Assembly (NCBI GenBank): GCA_050015095.1
Contig: JBEKCC010000001.1
Span: 1-64,000 of the forward strand
Reading direction: 5' to 3'
DNA from: MVRE01 sp015660965
Lineage (GTDB): Archaea; Halobacteriota; Methanomicrobia; Methanomicrobiales; Methanospirillaceae
DNA: 64,000 nucleotides
Numbering within the stretch: the first letter of the stretch is position 1; every line of letters starts with the position of its first letter. Below the pieces are notes generated by a model. The model ran no database searches, was not told the origin of the DNA, and worked only from the letters and a program-made list of their open reading frames with translations. Made by a program: the position numbers and the translations under genes. Below are positions 8,249-16,885 of this stretch, in pieces.

Positions 8249-8852
8249 TTCGCTGGATGGCGGATAGGTTTGTACAAACCGCGATAATAATTATTGACAC
8301 CCAAATGTAACCAATAACACCAAAAACAATTAAACAAAGTAGGGTCTCTGGTCTCCCAAAAAATCCAACTCCCTCAAGAGGGTCATCGATCTTGCCTTCA
8401 ATCTTTTCACGATACCCAATTTCCGCATATACAACGGGTTTGATGAACGTATTCATAAGTGACCCAATGATAGCAAATGCGACTATAGCGTAGTCAGCGA
8501 TGGGCGAGATAGGGTAAATTCGGCTTACGATTGCAGTTCCAGATAATCCAACTCCGAGAATTGCTAAGGCATCAACGTACTTGTCTACAATCCAATCAAA
8601 AACTGCGCCAAAATTTGTATGTGCACGTGTCTTTCTAGCAACGATACCATCTACCAGATCCAAAATGGCTGAAATTAAAAGTGTTAAACTTCCCCAGATA
8701 AACGCACCCTCATAATAAAAGAATGCACATAAAATCCCAGCAGCCAATGCAAGGATTGATATCTGGTTTGGTGTGATCCCGATTCTCACAAAGAGGTCAG
8801 CAACCGGCTCAAGGTAACCGATAAATTTAGGCCGGAGTGCCGTTATATTCAT
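8220..8852 (-). CDS. CDP-alcohol phosphatidyltransferase (archaetidylinositol phosphate synthase-like)
   Basis: This 210-residue membrane enzyme has the complete CDP-alcohol phosphotransferase signature DG-x2-AR-x8-G-x3-D-x3-D, seen as DGIVARKTRAHTNFG followed by AVFDWIVD (about residues 68-90). It would transfer an alcohol headgroup onto CDP-archaeol. The N-terminal IGITPNQIS and the overall layout resemble archaetidylinositol phosphate synthases, but archaetidylserine or archaetidylglycerol synthase is possible. Six hydrophobic segments are visible. Its tail overlaps artA by 29 bp; in haloarchaea lipid-headgroup synthesis is known to matter for archaeosortase-dependent anchoring, so the pairing may be functional. 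It is transcribed away from the riboflavin-pathway gene. Confidence 0.82.
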   Translation of the reverse strand: MNITALRPKFIGYLEPVADLFVRIGITPNQISILALAAGILCAFFYYEGAFIWGSLTLLISAILDLVDGIVARKTRAHTNFGAVFDWIVDKYVDALAILGVGLSGTAIVSRIYPISPIADYAIVAFAIIGSLMNTFIKPVVYAEIGYREKIEGKIDDPLEGVGFFGRPETLLCLIVFGVIGYIWVSIIIIAVCTNLSAIQRIIYLYKKLP

Positions 8853-8992
8853 AGCTCAATTCATGGTAATTGAGGCCATTAATAGTTGTGGTAATTTTTT
8901 TTCGATGATAGAATATAATTAATTCTATAGGTTTACCATCGTCACCTTCTTTATATGCCCTAACCAATGCTACAAACGAGTGTAGAAAAGGC

Positions 8993-9679
8993 ATGTCAGA
9001 AAAAATCAATCGTCCGCATGTCCTGATGATGTCAGAAATTACAGCAGATGGCAAACTTACGCTTAAGAAGGGTGCCTCAAGCAAGATTCTGATGAAATAC
9101 ATGGCACCTGAGACTGAAATTCTCCTCCATCAGACCCGTGCGGTATATGATGCGATTATGGTCGGTGCAAATACAATACGGATTGATAATTCCTATTTAA
9201 CAGTCCGTCTTATCCCTGGAAAAAGTCCCTTACGAGTCATTCCATGCAGTATGGCGGACATCCCTCTCGATGCTAATGTACTCGGAAAAGACGCCCCGAC
9301 TGCTATTGCTGTCTGTGAAAACGCTCCTCCCGATCGTGTTGCCGCAATTAAAAATAGGGGTGCTCACATAATTGTTGCTGGAAAAAACCACGTTGAGCTC
9401 CCGCTCCTTATGAAAATTCTTAAGGAGAAATTTAATGTCAACAAGCTCATGATAGAGGGGGGTCCCACATTGAACTGGCATATGCTCCACCATAAGCTTG
9501 TAGATGAAATTCGGCTCATTCACTTACCTTTTATCGTCGGGGGTTCAGACACCCCTTCATTAGTTGGGGGAATGCACATCAATAGTGAAGATGAGATGAT
9601 CCGGCTAAATCTTAAAAAATATTATATGTGCGGCAGCAACTTGGTGTCGGAGTTCGATGTTTTGTATCGTGAGGGATAA
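8993..9679 (+). CDS. 2,5-diamino-6-ribosylamino-pyrimidinone 5'-phosphate reductase (RibD C-terminal family)
   Basis: This 228-residue enzyme of the archaeal/fungal riboflavin (and F420) pathway reduces the ribose of the diaminopyrimidine intermediate with NAD(P)H. Family motifs are present: the N-terminal RPHVLMMSEITADGKL, the VGANTIRIDN cofactor segment, and the C-terminal MIEGGPTLNWHML followed by PFIVGG. Length is normal for the stand-alone archaeal enzyme, with no deaminase domain. A weak AAAGG site precedes the ATG. The signal peptide peptidase gene begins 5 bp after its stop, so the two are likely co-transcribed. Confidence 0.9.
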   Translation: MSEKINRPHVLMMSEITADGKLTLKKGASSKILMKYMAPETEILLHQTRAVYDAIMVGANTIRIDNSYLTVRLIPGKSPLRVIPCSMADIPLDANVLGKDAPTAIAVCENAPPDRVAAIKNRGAHIIVAGKNHVELPLLMKILKEKFNVNKLMIEGGPTLNWHMLHHKLVDEIRLIHLPFIVGGSDTPSLVGGMHINSEDEMIRLNLKKYYMCGSNLVSEFDVLYREG

Positions 9680-9684
9680 CTATC

Positions 9685-10485
9685 ATGATTCCACTAGATG
9701 AAGGAACGACTCCAACTTCGGTCCCGAACTCATCTGTTAAAACGTGGCTGTTTATCGTACTTTTAGGAATCATCATTGTTATTGGGTTTTTAATTGCGGT
9801 TTTCTATCTCACAAATTCCGATAAAATGGGGGTAACTGTGGTACGGATGGAAGGCACCTTAGTCACTGGAGACACTTCTAGCGACACTATAGCAGCTAGT
9901 GAAGAGGTAGGCAAAGAGCTACGGAATGCTGCCAATGATCCAATGGTAGAAGCGATAGTGTTACGGGTGAATAGTCCTGGAGGTACTCCTGCTGCCGCTC
10001 AAGAGATAATTGGGGATCTCGAATATGCAAAATCAAAAAAACCTGTCGTTGTGTCAATGGGTGACATGGCGACATCGGCTGCATATTACGTAAGTGCGCA
10101 TGCCACCAAAATCTATGCTGATCCTGATACCTTTACGGCTGGTATTGGGGTGATGTGGACGTTCCCAGATATTAGCCAGTGGATGAATAGAGAAGGTTAC
10201 AATGTTAGTATCGTGAAATCTGGGAGTAAGAAAGATATGGGATCAACATCTCGACCTCTCAGTGAAGAAGAACGTGATTATGCACAGAAAATCGTGAATT
10301 CAAGCTTTGAGAACTTTATTTCAGATGTTTTGGCGCAACGTCAAATTGCTAGAAGCGATATTGAAGATGGTCGGGTTATTCGTGGAGCCGATGCGGTAAA
10401 GATTAACATTGTTGACGAGATTGGTAATTTGAACGATGCAATAGATGGGGCAAAAAAGCTTGCGAGTCATTCATCGATACATTAA
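9685..10485 (+). CDS. sppA: Signal peptide peptidase SppA
   Basis: This 266-residue membrane-anchored serine protease of the ClpP/crotonase fold degrades leftover signal peptides. One N-terminal membrane helix (about residues 23-43, WLFIVLLGIIIVIGFLIAVF) anchors an outward-facing domain. The Ser-Lys dyad is visible as the Ser in DMATSAAYYVSA and the Lys in KSGSKKDMGS, and the oxyanion segment is VNSPGGTP. Archaeal members are short single-domain proteins, as here. It starts 5 bp after the riboflavin-pathway gene and its end overlaps the convergent truD by 4 bp. Confidence 0.92.
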   Translation: MIPLDEGTTPTSVPNSSVKTWLFIVLLGIIIVIGFLIAVFYLTNSDKMGVTVVRMEGTLVTGDTSSDTIAASEEVGKELRNAANDPMVEAIVLRVNSPGGTPAAAQEIIGDLEYAKSKKPVVVSMGDMATSAAYYVSAHATKIYADPDTFTAGIGVMWTFPDISQWMNREGYNVSIVKSGSKKDMGSTSRPLSEEERDYAQKIVNSSFENFISDVLAQRQIARSDIEDGRVIRGADAVKINIVDEIGNLNDAIDGAKKLASHSSIH

Positions 10486-11753
10486 ATCATTTTTAGTGGA
10501 TTGGTTTTCATAAATTCCCTAGCAATAGTGGTTGCATAATGCCCTGGAGGTAGTATAAATCGCAATCGCACATTAGATTCTTCAATTGAAACATCAATTG
10601 GAGCTTGCAATCCAATGGGCCGGAGTGCTCCTTCGAATTTTGTCCGAACAAATTCGGATGCTTTCCGGAAATTTTCCGATCCAATCCCGCGATCTTTCAT
10701 AAGTTTGACTATGAAATGTTCGCTTTCAGATAATGGGACGAAAGGTTCCTTACCAGGCATAAAAATCGCTATGCCGCATCTTCTACGTTTGATAAGCTGC
10801 TCAGCTGTTCTGGCATTAGCTTGAGTAACAATATCTTGTTTTCCGTTTGAAAAAATGAGCCGATCACCAGGATATGGAAGATGTAATGGAATTTTTTTTT
10901 CAAGACGATTACTGATTCCCTCGTTAAAGAGATATGATTGAAATGCCGATACAAACATCGATAGGAGCTTTGTGGGAAGTGATTGAAGAGCACCTGCATA
11001 ATCATCTGGATGGTTATGTAAGTGCTGGAGCATTGACCGTTCATAAGCCATCACTATTGGTAGTTCCCGAAGAGCGGTCTTTGGATCTCGCGTTTGATTG
11101 AATTCGTCTCTTACATTCCTTATCGATTCTGCTTCTTGAGGAAAAGCAAGTCCTATATAGGTGAGAACCGCTTTTTCATAGTCAGCAGTGAGAATATGTT
11201 CACCGACACGGTGGGTAATTGGTCGTACACCTCCAAACCTCTGTATTCCGTAATAATTTGGGATCCCTTTTTCGATATCATCAGATATTTCGGTTAACCT
11301 TGTAGGAAGATTAGGACAAGTTACATCTCGAATTAAAATATCAAACCGGTTTCCAAGCAAGTCTCCAAATGAAAGGCGAGTGTTCTGTTGTCGTATAACT
11401 TCAAGAGAAATATCCTTTAGATTAACGTTTTCCAATGCTTCTGGAGATACATTATACAATGAAATGAGTTGTTTAGTTACAGCTCGGCGGTCTTTAGTTC
11501 CAGCCCAACTGATCCGGCGATAACTAATCCCAAGTCTTTTTGCGATCTCTTTTATCGCGTGTTGCTGTTCCCAATTCTTCTTTGTCAAACGGCAGAGAAG
11601 ATAAGGTCCTATTCCGCCCGTATCCGGCAATGGAATTTCTTCGACAAGGAAATCTTCAGCCCTTGATCGAAGAGTACCCCCAATTCCATCGGAATTGCTC
11701 GCGTAAAAGCGCATGCCCAAGTCTTGCTCAAGAGAGTATGGGCTTTTTCTCAT
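10482..11753 (-). CDS. truD: tRNA pseudouridine synthase D
   Basis: This 423-residue enzyme isomerises a uridine (U13 in the known family members) of tRNA to pseudouridine. The catalytic Asp is Asp88 in SWAGTKDRRAVTKQ. The conserved GIQRFGGVRPITHRVG motif and the inserted archaeal TRUD domain (roughly 150-330) are intact. Its ATG overlaps the stop of pth2 by four bases (ATGA), giving a tightly coupled pth2-truD pair, both acting on tRNA. No ribosome site is needed beyond the coupling. It is convergent with sppA. Confidence 0.94.
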   Translation of the reverse strand: MRKSPYSLEQDLGMRFYASNSDGIGGTLRSRAEDFLVEEIPLPDTGGIGPYLLCRLTKKNWEQQHAIKEIAKRLGISYRRISWAGTKDRRAVTKQLISLYNVSPEALENVNLKDISLEVIRQQNTRLSFGDLLGNRFDILIRDVTCPNLPTRLTEISDDIEKGIPNYYGIQRFGGVRPITHRVGEHILTADYEKAVLTYIGLAFPQEAESIRNVRDEFNQTRDPKTALRELPIVMAYERSMLQHLHNHPDDYAGALQSLPTKLLSMFVSAFQSYLFNEGISNRLEKKIPLHLPYPGDRLIFSNGKQDIVTQANARTAEQLIKRRRCGIAIFMPGKEPFVPLSESEHFIVKLMKDRGIGSENFRKASEFVRTKFEGALRPIGLQAPIDVSIEESNVRLRFILPPGHYATTIAREFMKTNPLKMI

Positions 11754-12112
11754 AAGAGAGGAAGATTGCCAGTTATCCGATCGAGATCTTCACTCTTTGC
11801 GGGACCAAGACCGAGTGCTGTGATAGTTCCTGGAGGAATTTCGGTCATCCCGGCATCTTGTATCAATGATGTTGAAATACCAGCGTATTCTGCAATCACT
11901 TTTAATTCGTAAAGTGTACGCTCATCATTGGCTTTAAGAACAACTTTTTTCTGCCCCTCGGATAACCAAGCTTTTTTTAGGATTTTGTTAGCATGTTCAT
12001 ACGCCCCGATAGATGCATGAGCTGCTTGGGCGCATTTTTTACCACAACTCATTTTGATGTCATTACGCAAAACTAGGCACTGTTTATATTTGAAGACGGG
12101 CTCTTCAACCAT
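11750..12112 (-). CDS. pth2: Peptidyl-tRNA hydrolase, archaeal Pth2 type
   Basis: This 120-residue enzyme recycles peptidyl-tRNAs released from stalled ribosomes. Family motifs are complete: KQCLVLRNDIKMSCGKKCAQ, AQAAHASIGAY, and the C-terminal IQDAGMTEIPPGTITALGLGP. The ATG at 12112 is chosen over a TTG three codons upstream. There is no ribosome site, and a TATA-like element (TTTATTATC) lies 30-40 bp upstream, so a short or absent leader is likely. It is the first gene of the pth2-truD operon and divergent from the MsrA homologue. Confidence 0.94.
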   Translation of the reverse strand: MVEEPVFKYKQCLVLRNDIKMSCGKKCAQAAHASIGAYEHANKILKKAWLSEGQKKVVLKANDERTLYELKVIAEYAGISTSLIQDAGMTEIPPGTITALGLGPAKSEDLDRITGNLPLL

Positions 12113-12239
12113 TATATACAATTTAGGTGCTGCCTTGTCAAATAGGTATAGCAGATAATAAATGACATTTTTTCAAAACGATGCCACTATCGTGAGATTT
12201 ACTATACATAATCATCTATGAAGATAAGAAGTGAACAGA

Positions 12240-12749
12240 ATGCCATCAACTCAAATTTTGCCATCAAATTCTAATCGTCAAAAAGCAACATTTGGCGCTG
12301 GCTATTTTTGGGGTGTAGAAGCAGCATTTAGAAAAGTACCGGGAGTTGTGGATACTGCTGTAGGATACATGGGAGGGACATTACACGAACCGACCTACAG
12401 AGATGTTTGTACCAATATGACAGGGCATGCCGAAGTTGTCGCCCTAATCTTTGATCCTAGCCAGATTTCATATGGTAAACTTTTAGATGTATTTTGGAGT
12501 ATCCACGACCCCACAACACCAAACAGGCAAGGTGTGGATATTGGTACTCAATACCGCTCAGTTATTTTTTATCATTCAAAAGAACAAAAAAAATCAGCAG
12601 AAGAATCCAAGGAACGAATTAGTAAATCGGATAGATTTAAACATCCAATCGTAACTGAGATTATACCAGCACAAACGTTCTGGCGTGCGGAGGAGTATCA
12701 CCAACGCTATCATGAAAAACATGGCGGGTCTGGATGTGCTATTTACTAA
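12240..12749 (+). CDS. msrA: MsrA-family protein with the catalytic cysteine replaced by tyrosine
   Basis: This 169-residue protein is plainly a peptide methionine sulfoxide reductase A homologue. It shows FGAGYFWGVEAAF, VGYMGG, HAEVV, IHDPTTPNRQGVDIGTQYRS and AEEYHQRY. In active MsrA the N-terminal motif is GCFWG, with Cys attacking the sulfoxide; here that codon is TAT (Tyr22), one transition away from TGT. The other active-site residues (Glu in HAEVV, the Tyr and Asp positions, Tyr in EYHQ) are kept. The only other cysteines are at residues 52 and 167. It may be inactive, a binder of methionine sulfoxide, or a sequencing error. Start: the ATG at 12240 rather than a GTG three codons upstream. 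Confidence 0.9.
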   Translation: MPSTQILPSNSNRQKATFGAGYFWGVEAAFRKVPGVVDTAVGYMGGTLHEPTYRDVCTNMTGHAEVVALIFDPSQISYGKLLDVFWSIHDPTTPNRQGVDIGTQYRSVIFYHSKEQKKSAEESKERISKSDRFKHPIVTEIIPAQTFWRAEEYHQRYHEKHGGSGCAIY

Positions 12750-12792
12750 TCTATTGCTGAAATATAGTGAGATGAATTAAAGACCTATATCC

Positions 12793-13215
12793 CTATCCAC
12801 TTAGACGGTATGAATTTGGAGGGCACGTATTGAATGACCCTTCAAAAATTTGTGACGGGTCGATATCGTCTGGAGGAGAGTATGGTTTTGGCTTATACCC
12901 AAGAGCTTTGAGAATTTCTTTCCGAGTAGTGAAAGAGCGTTTCAAAATAATATTTTTTAATCTCACCTCAGGAACAGGAAGTTCATGAATATGTCTATGA
13001 CACGATTGACATACAATTATACAATTTCGTTCAATCAGTTTCGGAGAAAGCGGAACGTTTTGTCTCAATGTTGTCAGGAAGTGAAATTCTAAAAGAGAAA
13101 TGGATTGATACTCAAAGCAAAGTTCACATGTACTCTCAACCGCTCGTTTCATCTGTTCTTGTTGTTCAGGATTGATTATTTCACTTGGTGTTTCATCCTG
13201 AATGATGGCACTCAT
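12793..13215 (-). CDS. HNH-like zinc protein
   Basis: This 140-residue protein has a central HNH/zinc-finger-like layout: CELCF, LLEFHFLTTL, then IIVCQSCHRHIHELP. That is two CxxC pairs enclosing His residues, as in HNH nucleases, although the Asn-His core is not perfect. The C-terminal part (TTRKEILKALGYKPKPY) is unknown. The ATG at 13215 is preferred to a TTG 17 codons upstream; there is no ribosome site and an AT-rich promoter-like stretch lies just upstream. The function could be a nuclease or a DNA/RNA-binding adaptor. The THEP1-type NTPase gene lies upstream on the same strand. Confidence 0.6.
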   Translation of the reverse strand: MSAIIQDETPSEIINPEQQEQMKRAVESTCELCFEYQSISLLEFHFLTTLRQNVPLSPKLIERNCIIVCQSCHRHIHELPVPEVRLKNIILKRSFTTRKEILKALGYKPKPYSPPDDIDPSQIFEGSFNTCPPNSYRLSG

Positions 13216-13283
13216 AATTAAAGGTCGTTTATTAAATGTGGACTTAATAAGTTTGTGTCGGGGCAAGTTTCAAAAAAAACTCA

Positions 13284-13820
13284 TTAATTTCGTTCATCAA
13301 GTATTTTATGGATTTTCTCGACAATCTGATTCGTAAGAGCCAAACGATTTTCGAATCTGAGTCTGAAAATCTCTACATCGGTTCTTTTTTTAATTTTTTC
13401 AATCCAATTATCACCTTTTAACGCAATTGTGGCGATACAGAGGTTATCAGAACTAAGAATTTCAAGGATCAAGTTCCGAAATTTATTAGAAAAACCTTCC
13501 ATTTTTCCAATTTCGTCAATGATGATAAGTTGATGGTGAGCACTTTGAAAAGGTATCACAGAAAGAAATGCATCAAAACTTTCAATATCGACACCGTATT
13601 TGCCAACTCTATTTGGCAATTTGATACTCACATGTGAGAGAAGGGCATGGTTGCCAGATAAGCTCACTAATTCAAATCCTTGTCGTTTTCCCTGAGATCG
13701 AATTTCGGCAGTATAAAACCCAAAAGGTTTATAGTTGTCAAAATTTTGTGCAATATTACGGATAAGTGTGGTTTTACCACTTCCAGGTAATCCAGTGATA
13801 AGAATATTTTTTGTATTCAT
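13284..13820 (-). CDS. THEP1-type nucleoside-triphosphatase
   Basis: This 178-residue P-loop NTPase of the THEP1/NTPase_1 family (archaeal homologues of human cancer-related NTPase) shows a Walker A motif at residues 9-16 (GLPGSGKT) and a Walker B segment LIIIDEIGKME. Other family blocks are GFYTAEIRSQGKRQGFELV and IATIALKGDNW. Members hydrolyse NTPs slowly and their physiological role is not settled. A polar C-terminal tail ends the protein. It lies between the HNH-like protein and the receiver/coiled-coil protein on the minus strand. Confidence 0.9.
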   Translation of the reverse strand: MNTKNILITGLPGSGKTTLIRNIAQNFDNYKPFGFYTAEIRSQGKRQGFELVSLSGNHALLSHVSIKLPNRVGKYGVDIESFDAFLSVIPFQSAHHQLIIIDEIGKMEGFSNKFRNLILEILSSDNLCIATIALKGDNWIEKIKKRTDVEIFRLRFENRLALTNQIVEKIHKILDERN

Positions 13821-13880
13821 ATCGGTCCAAAGTTATCTCATAACATCATTAGGACTCATTGTTGGTTCTAAAAATGGATA

Positions 13881-15431
13881 TTAATGGAAACGATATCCAA
13901 GATCTTGCATTTGAGCATAAATGGATCTGATAGATTCCTCTTGCCGGGTGGTAAGGTGTCTCCCTTTTTGTATTAACCTACTCATATGGACAAGGTTTCC
14001 AAGGAGTTCTTTTCTTTGATCTTCAGGAATTGTTGTATTGTGATGAACCCATTTGATCATGTCGAACCAACGATCGCGGGTAACTGTCCAATCAGTTGCC
14101 ATTTTTTCTTGTTGTTGAGTTGTCGTTTTTACTTCCGATGAATCAATTGGTTCCGTATCATCGTGGACAACATTGGGTTCTGTGGGCTCTTTGACACTAG
14201 TATCCGGCTGAGTGGTTGTGGATTTAGATAAAGGAAGACTCGTTTCAGGTTCTGGAAGTTTCATTTGGACTGTTGAAGGTGGGGGAAGTAGGGGTTCAGG
14301 TTCGATTGCTTCGAGTTGTTCAATCGGTTTTAGAGAACTAGAATTAGTGGGTTTTTTTGTTTGAATCTCAAAATTTTTTGAAATATCGTCCTCTTGTGCA
14401 ATCGAATCAATGCTCTGAACGGTATTTTTTTCCATATTTGGTTCATTTTGCAAAGAAGATTCTTTTTCGTTCTGAGTATCAATAATTGTCTCTTCTCTCT
14501 CTTTATTGAGAAAAGTTGCATTCAAACGATCCTCAAGTATTTTCCTTTTCTCTCTCTCTTCAGATAGCGCGGAATTCAAAACACCAATATCTCGTGATGC
14601 ACCGTCAAGAAATTGTTGAGCGTTTAGATATTGTTCACGGAGCGCTGCCAATTCGGTTTCTTTGATTATACGAAGATTATGTTCTTCTTCGAATTGTTGT
14701 TGAATCTTTTTTAAATCATCTAGTGAATTTTCTATTTGCGTTTCCAGTAAAATTGTGTGTTGATCTTTTTCTTGTATAGAGGAATTCAACTTTCCTATCG
14801 TACGATTGCGTTCCTCCAATTCATCGTGAAGGTTGCGGACAGTTGAATCTCGTTCAGCACTAAGCGTTGAAAGACGAGTATTGAGATCTTTAATTTCATT
14901 CTGCATTTCAGATCGCATCTGCTCTAGATTATTGCGAATCCGAACCGCAGATTCAAATGAAGTAAGTAAAAACTCCAGCAGCTGACGACGATTTGCAACA
15001 ACGGAATAATTTTGTCCGTCCTCTGAGACCACAAAACGTGTTGTTACTCCGTGTGGAATTATCTCCTCGGTTCGAGCTCTTTGCAGGTCAGAAATTGTAG
15101 ATATTAGGTTTTGGGGATCGTATGGTTTTGCAATAAATGCATCAGCAGTACAATCAAGGACTTTCAGCAATATGCTAACACTTGTTAGGTTGATAAGAAT
15201 AAGGACCGGAATTTGAGATAGTTTTTTATCAATTTTTAATGTTCGGCAAAGTTCAAATCCATTAAAGGATGAACTTTCTGAATCGATCAGAAATAGACTA
15301 GTAAGATCTGAATTCGCTGTTTCAAGAGCTTTAGCTGCATTTGAAGCAACTGAAAATAAGAATTTTTTTTGTTTGAGGTGGGTACTTATATTCTCCACCT
15401 CGGCTATGTCATCACTCACAATGATAATCAT
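13881..15431 (-). CDS. Receiver-domain protein with long coiled coil
   Basis: This 516-residue protein begins with a CheY-like receiver (about 1-115): MIIIVSDDIAEVE supplies the acidic pair, FLIDSESSSFNGFELCRTLK the phospho-acceptor Asp, and FIAKPYDP the conserved Lys. A coiled coil follows from about 155 to 320 (for example RSEMQNEIKDLNTRLSTL). Next comes a Glu/Pro/Thr-rich unstructured linker (about 325-440) and a helical C-terminal block (TDWTVTRDRWFDMIKWVHHN onward). No DNA-binding or enzymatic output is recognised; it may act as a scaffold. The ATG at 15431 has an excellent ribosome site (GGAAGGTGA); the frame is open 22 codons further upstream without one. No partner kinase is adjacent. 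Confidence 0.8.
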   Translation of the reverse strand: MIIIVSDDIAEVENISTHLKQKKFLFSVASNAAKALETANSDLTSLFLIDSESSSFNGFELCRTLKIDKKLSQIPVLILINLTSVSILLKVLDCTADAFIAKPYDPQNLISTISDLQRARTEEIIPHGVTTRFVVSEDGQNYSVVANRRQLLEFLLTSFESAVRIRNNLEQMRSEMQNEIKDLNTRLSTLSAERDSTVRNLHDELEERNRTIGKLNSSIQEKDQHTILLETQIENSLDDLKKIQQQFEEEHNLRIIKETELAALREQYLNAQQFLDGASRDIGVLNSALSEEREKRKILEDRLNATFLNKEREETIIDTQNEKESSLQNEPNMEKNTVQSIDSIAQEDDISKNFEIQTKKPTNSSSLKPIEQLEAIEPEPLLPPPSTVQMKLPEPETSLPLSKSTTTQPDTSVKEPTEPNVVHDDTEPIDSSEVKTTTQQQEKMATDWTVTRDRWFDMIKWVHHNTTIPEDQRKELLGNLVHMSRLIQKGRHLTTRQEESIRSIYAQMQDLGYRFH

Positions 15432-15592
15432 ATTTTCACCTTCCTGCAAACGCAACAAAGAGTGTTCATGCAAATGACCTATAGAAGAAAAATACACCGT
15501 AATCTTTTATATTCCTGTTCCTAGAAAAATCAAGAAATGATGATAGGAAGTTTTCCTAATTTATTTCTTTTTGATTTATTATTGAACAATAA

Positions 15593-16351
15593 TCATTCGT
15601 CCTGAAACGCACCCTGATACAACCAGCGGTGGTTCAATTCGTCGCGTTCTCTTCCTTCGGTATGTCGTTCACGAACAACCTCCGCGGGAATACCTGCAAC
15701 AACTTGATTTGGCGGAACATCCTTTGTCACAACAGATCCAGCAGCAACAATTGCTTGATCACCAATTTTGATTCCGAATAAGATTGTAGCACCCGAATAA
15801 ATCTTGACGTAGTCTCCGATGACTACACGACCATATGTCCGCTCCATATGGTTTGACTCAGAATGTGTATGTGTGAGTATCCGTACATATTCCGCAATGT
15901 CCACGGAATTGCCAATTTTAACACCGCCTTTACTGTCAATAAAAGTGTCCGCGCTCAAAAAAACATTATCTCCTACTTCAATGAACTGGCCAAAATTAAA
16001 TCTGACACCATTTTCACAACAAAAATTACTCCCACATTTTTTGAATAGTTTCTTTGCGATCATACGCCGGAACGGAAATGTAAAGTTTGTTGCAAGACAG
16101 AGAGGTGATTTTTCCATGGCTTCCCATAAAAAGTGTAAGTATCGCTGATCCTGTGTGAAGGGGTATTCGTGTGCAAGTGGGAGGTATTCGCTATACAATC
16201 TTATTTCAGAAAGTAGTGATTCTTCAGGTACAGGACAACCCATTAGATACAGGATGGAGGCAGTTTTTCCTACATCAAGTCCTCTATTAATAATTTCTTG
16301 GATATCTTCCAGTAACTTAGGTATTTCTTTGGGTTCGTTTCGATCTGTCAT
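15593..16351 (-). CDS. Hexapeptide-repeat acyltransferase (maltose/galactoside O-acetyltransferase-like)
   Basis: This 252-residue protein has a helical N-terminal part (1-110) and a left-handed beta-helix domain. The hexapeptide turns are visible in GVRFNFGQFIEVGDNVFLSA, GGVKIGNSVDIAEYV, GRVVIGDYVKIYSGATILF and IKIGDQAIVAAGSVVTKDV. The segment LTHTHSESNHMER places the likely catalytic His, and VVAGIPAEVVRER is the usual end of the fold. Such enzymes acetylate sugars or similar acceptors with acetyl-CoA; the acceptor is unknown. It is an isolated gene, divergent from a small membrane protein. Confidence 0.82.
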   Translation of the reverse strand: MTDRNEPKEIPKLLEDIQEIINRGLDVGKTASILYLMGCPVPEESLLSEIRLYSEYLPLAHEYPFTQDQRYLHFLWEAMEKSPLCLATNFTFPFRRMIAKKLFKKCGSNFCCENGVRFNFGQFIEVGDNVFLSADTFIDSKGGVKIGNSVDIAEYVRILTHTHSESNHMERTYGRVVIGDYVKIYSGATILFGIKIGDQAIVAAGSVVTKDVPPNQVVAGIPAEVVRERHTEGRERDELNHRWLYQGAFQDE

Positions 16352-16453
16352 ACAGTGTGATTATACCCAAAGGTGATGAGCATTGTGCTCAAGGTATTTC
16401 AAAAACGGCGTTATTGATTCAAGTCTTATTAGTCATTGGGTCGATACTTATGC

Positions 16454-16693
16454 ATGGTAGTTGAAAAAATTAAAAAATGGTTGATGTTTTTTTGTGGAAT
16501 CTTAACAGCGATTATCATTGCTAATTGGATCTCTAATAACATTGTCAATATTATAGGAATTAGTGGCTGGAGTAGATTTTTATTGAGTTTTATTCTCTAT
16601 GCATTTCTCTTTTTCACTATACTATATGCGTTAGAACGAATTTTTAAAGTCAATTTTTTTGGTTTGAATAAAGACGGGCCATTTTATCGATGA
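16454..16693 (+). CDS. Small two-TM membrane protein
   Basis: This 79-residue protein has two strong hydrophobic helices (about 10-30, WLMFFCGILTAIIIANWIS, and 45-65, FLLSFILYAFLFFTILYALE) and short charged ends. No family was recognised. The ATG at 16454 is used rather than an upstream TTG; no ribosome site is evident. It lies just upstream of another membrane protein (DUF308-like), but the 190-bp gap argues against one operon. Confidence 0.55.
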   Translation: MVVEKIKKWLMFFCGILTAIIIANWISNNIVNIIGISGWSRFLLSFILYAFLFFTILYALERIFKVNFFGLNKDGPFYR

Positions 16694-16885
16694 CATCTAA
16701 AAATAAATTCGTGTCCGTGCACCGGTTTTCATGTTTCATCGATGTTATTTTGCACAAAAAGTATCCGGATCTTTGAATGCCACTTAATCAAGTTTGGGTA
16801 TATTTTAAAATAGAATATTGGGATCTTACATTAATAGATAAAGATTAATCCCGAACTGCAGACAAAGAATGAATGTGAGTAGCGT

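Noticed and set aside
12300..12310. Selenocysteine at the MsrA active site
   Set aside because: The codon is TAT, not TGA, and no SECIS-like hairpin was seen.
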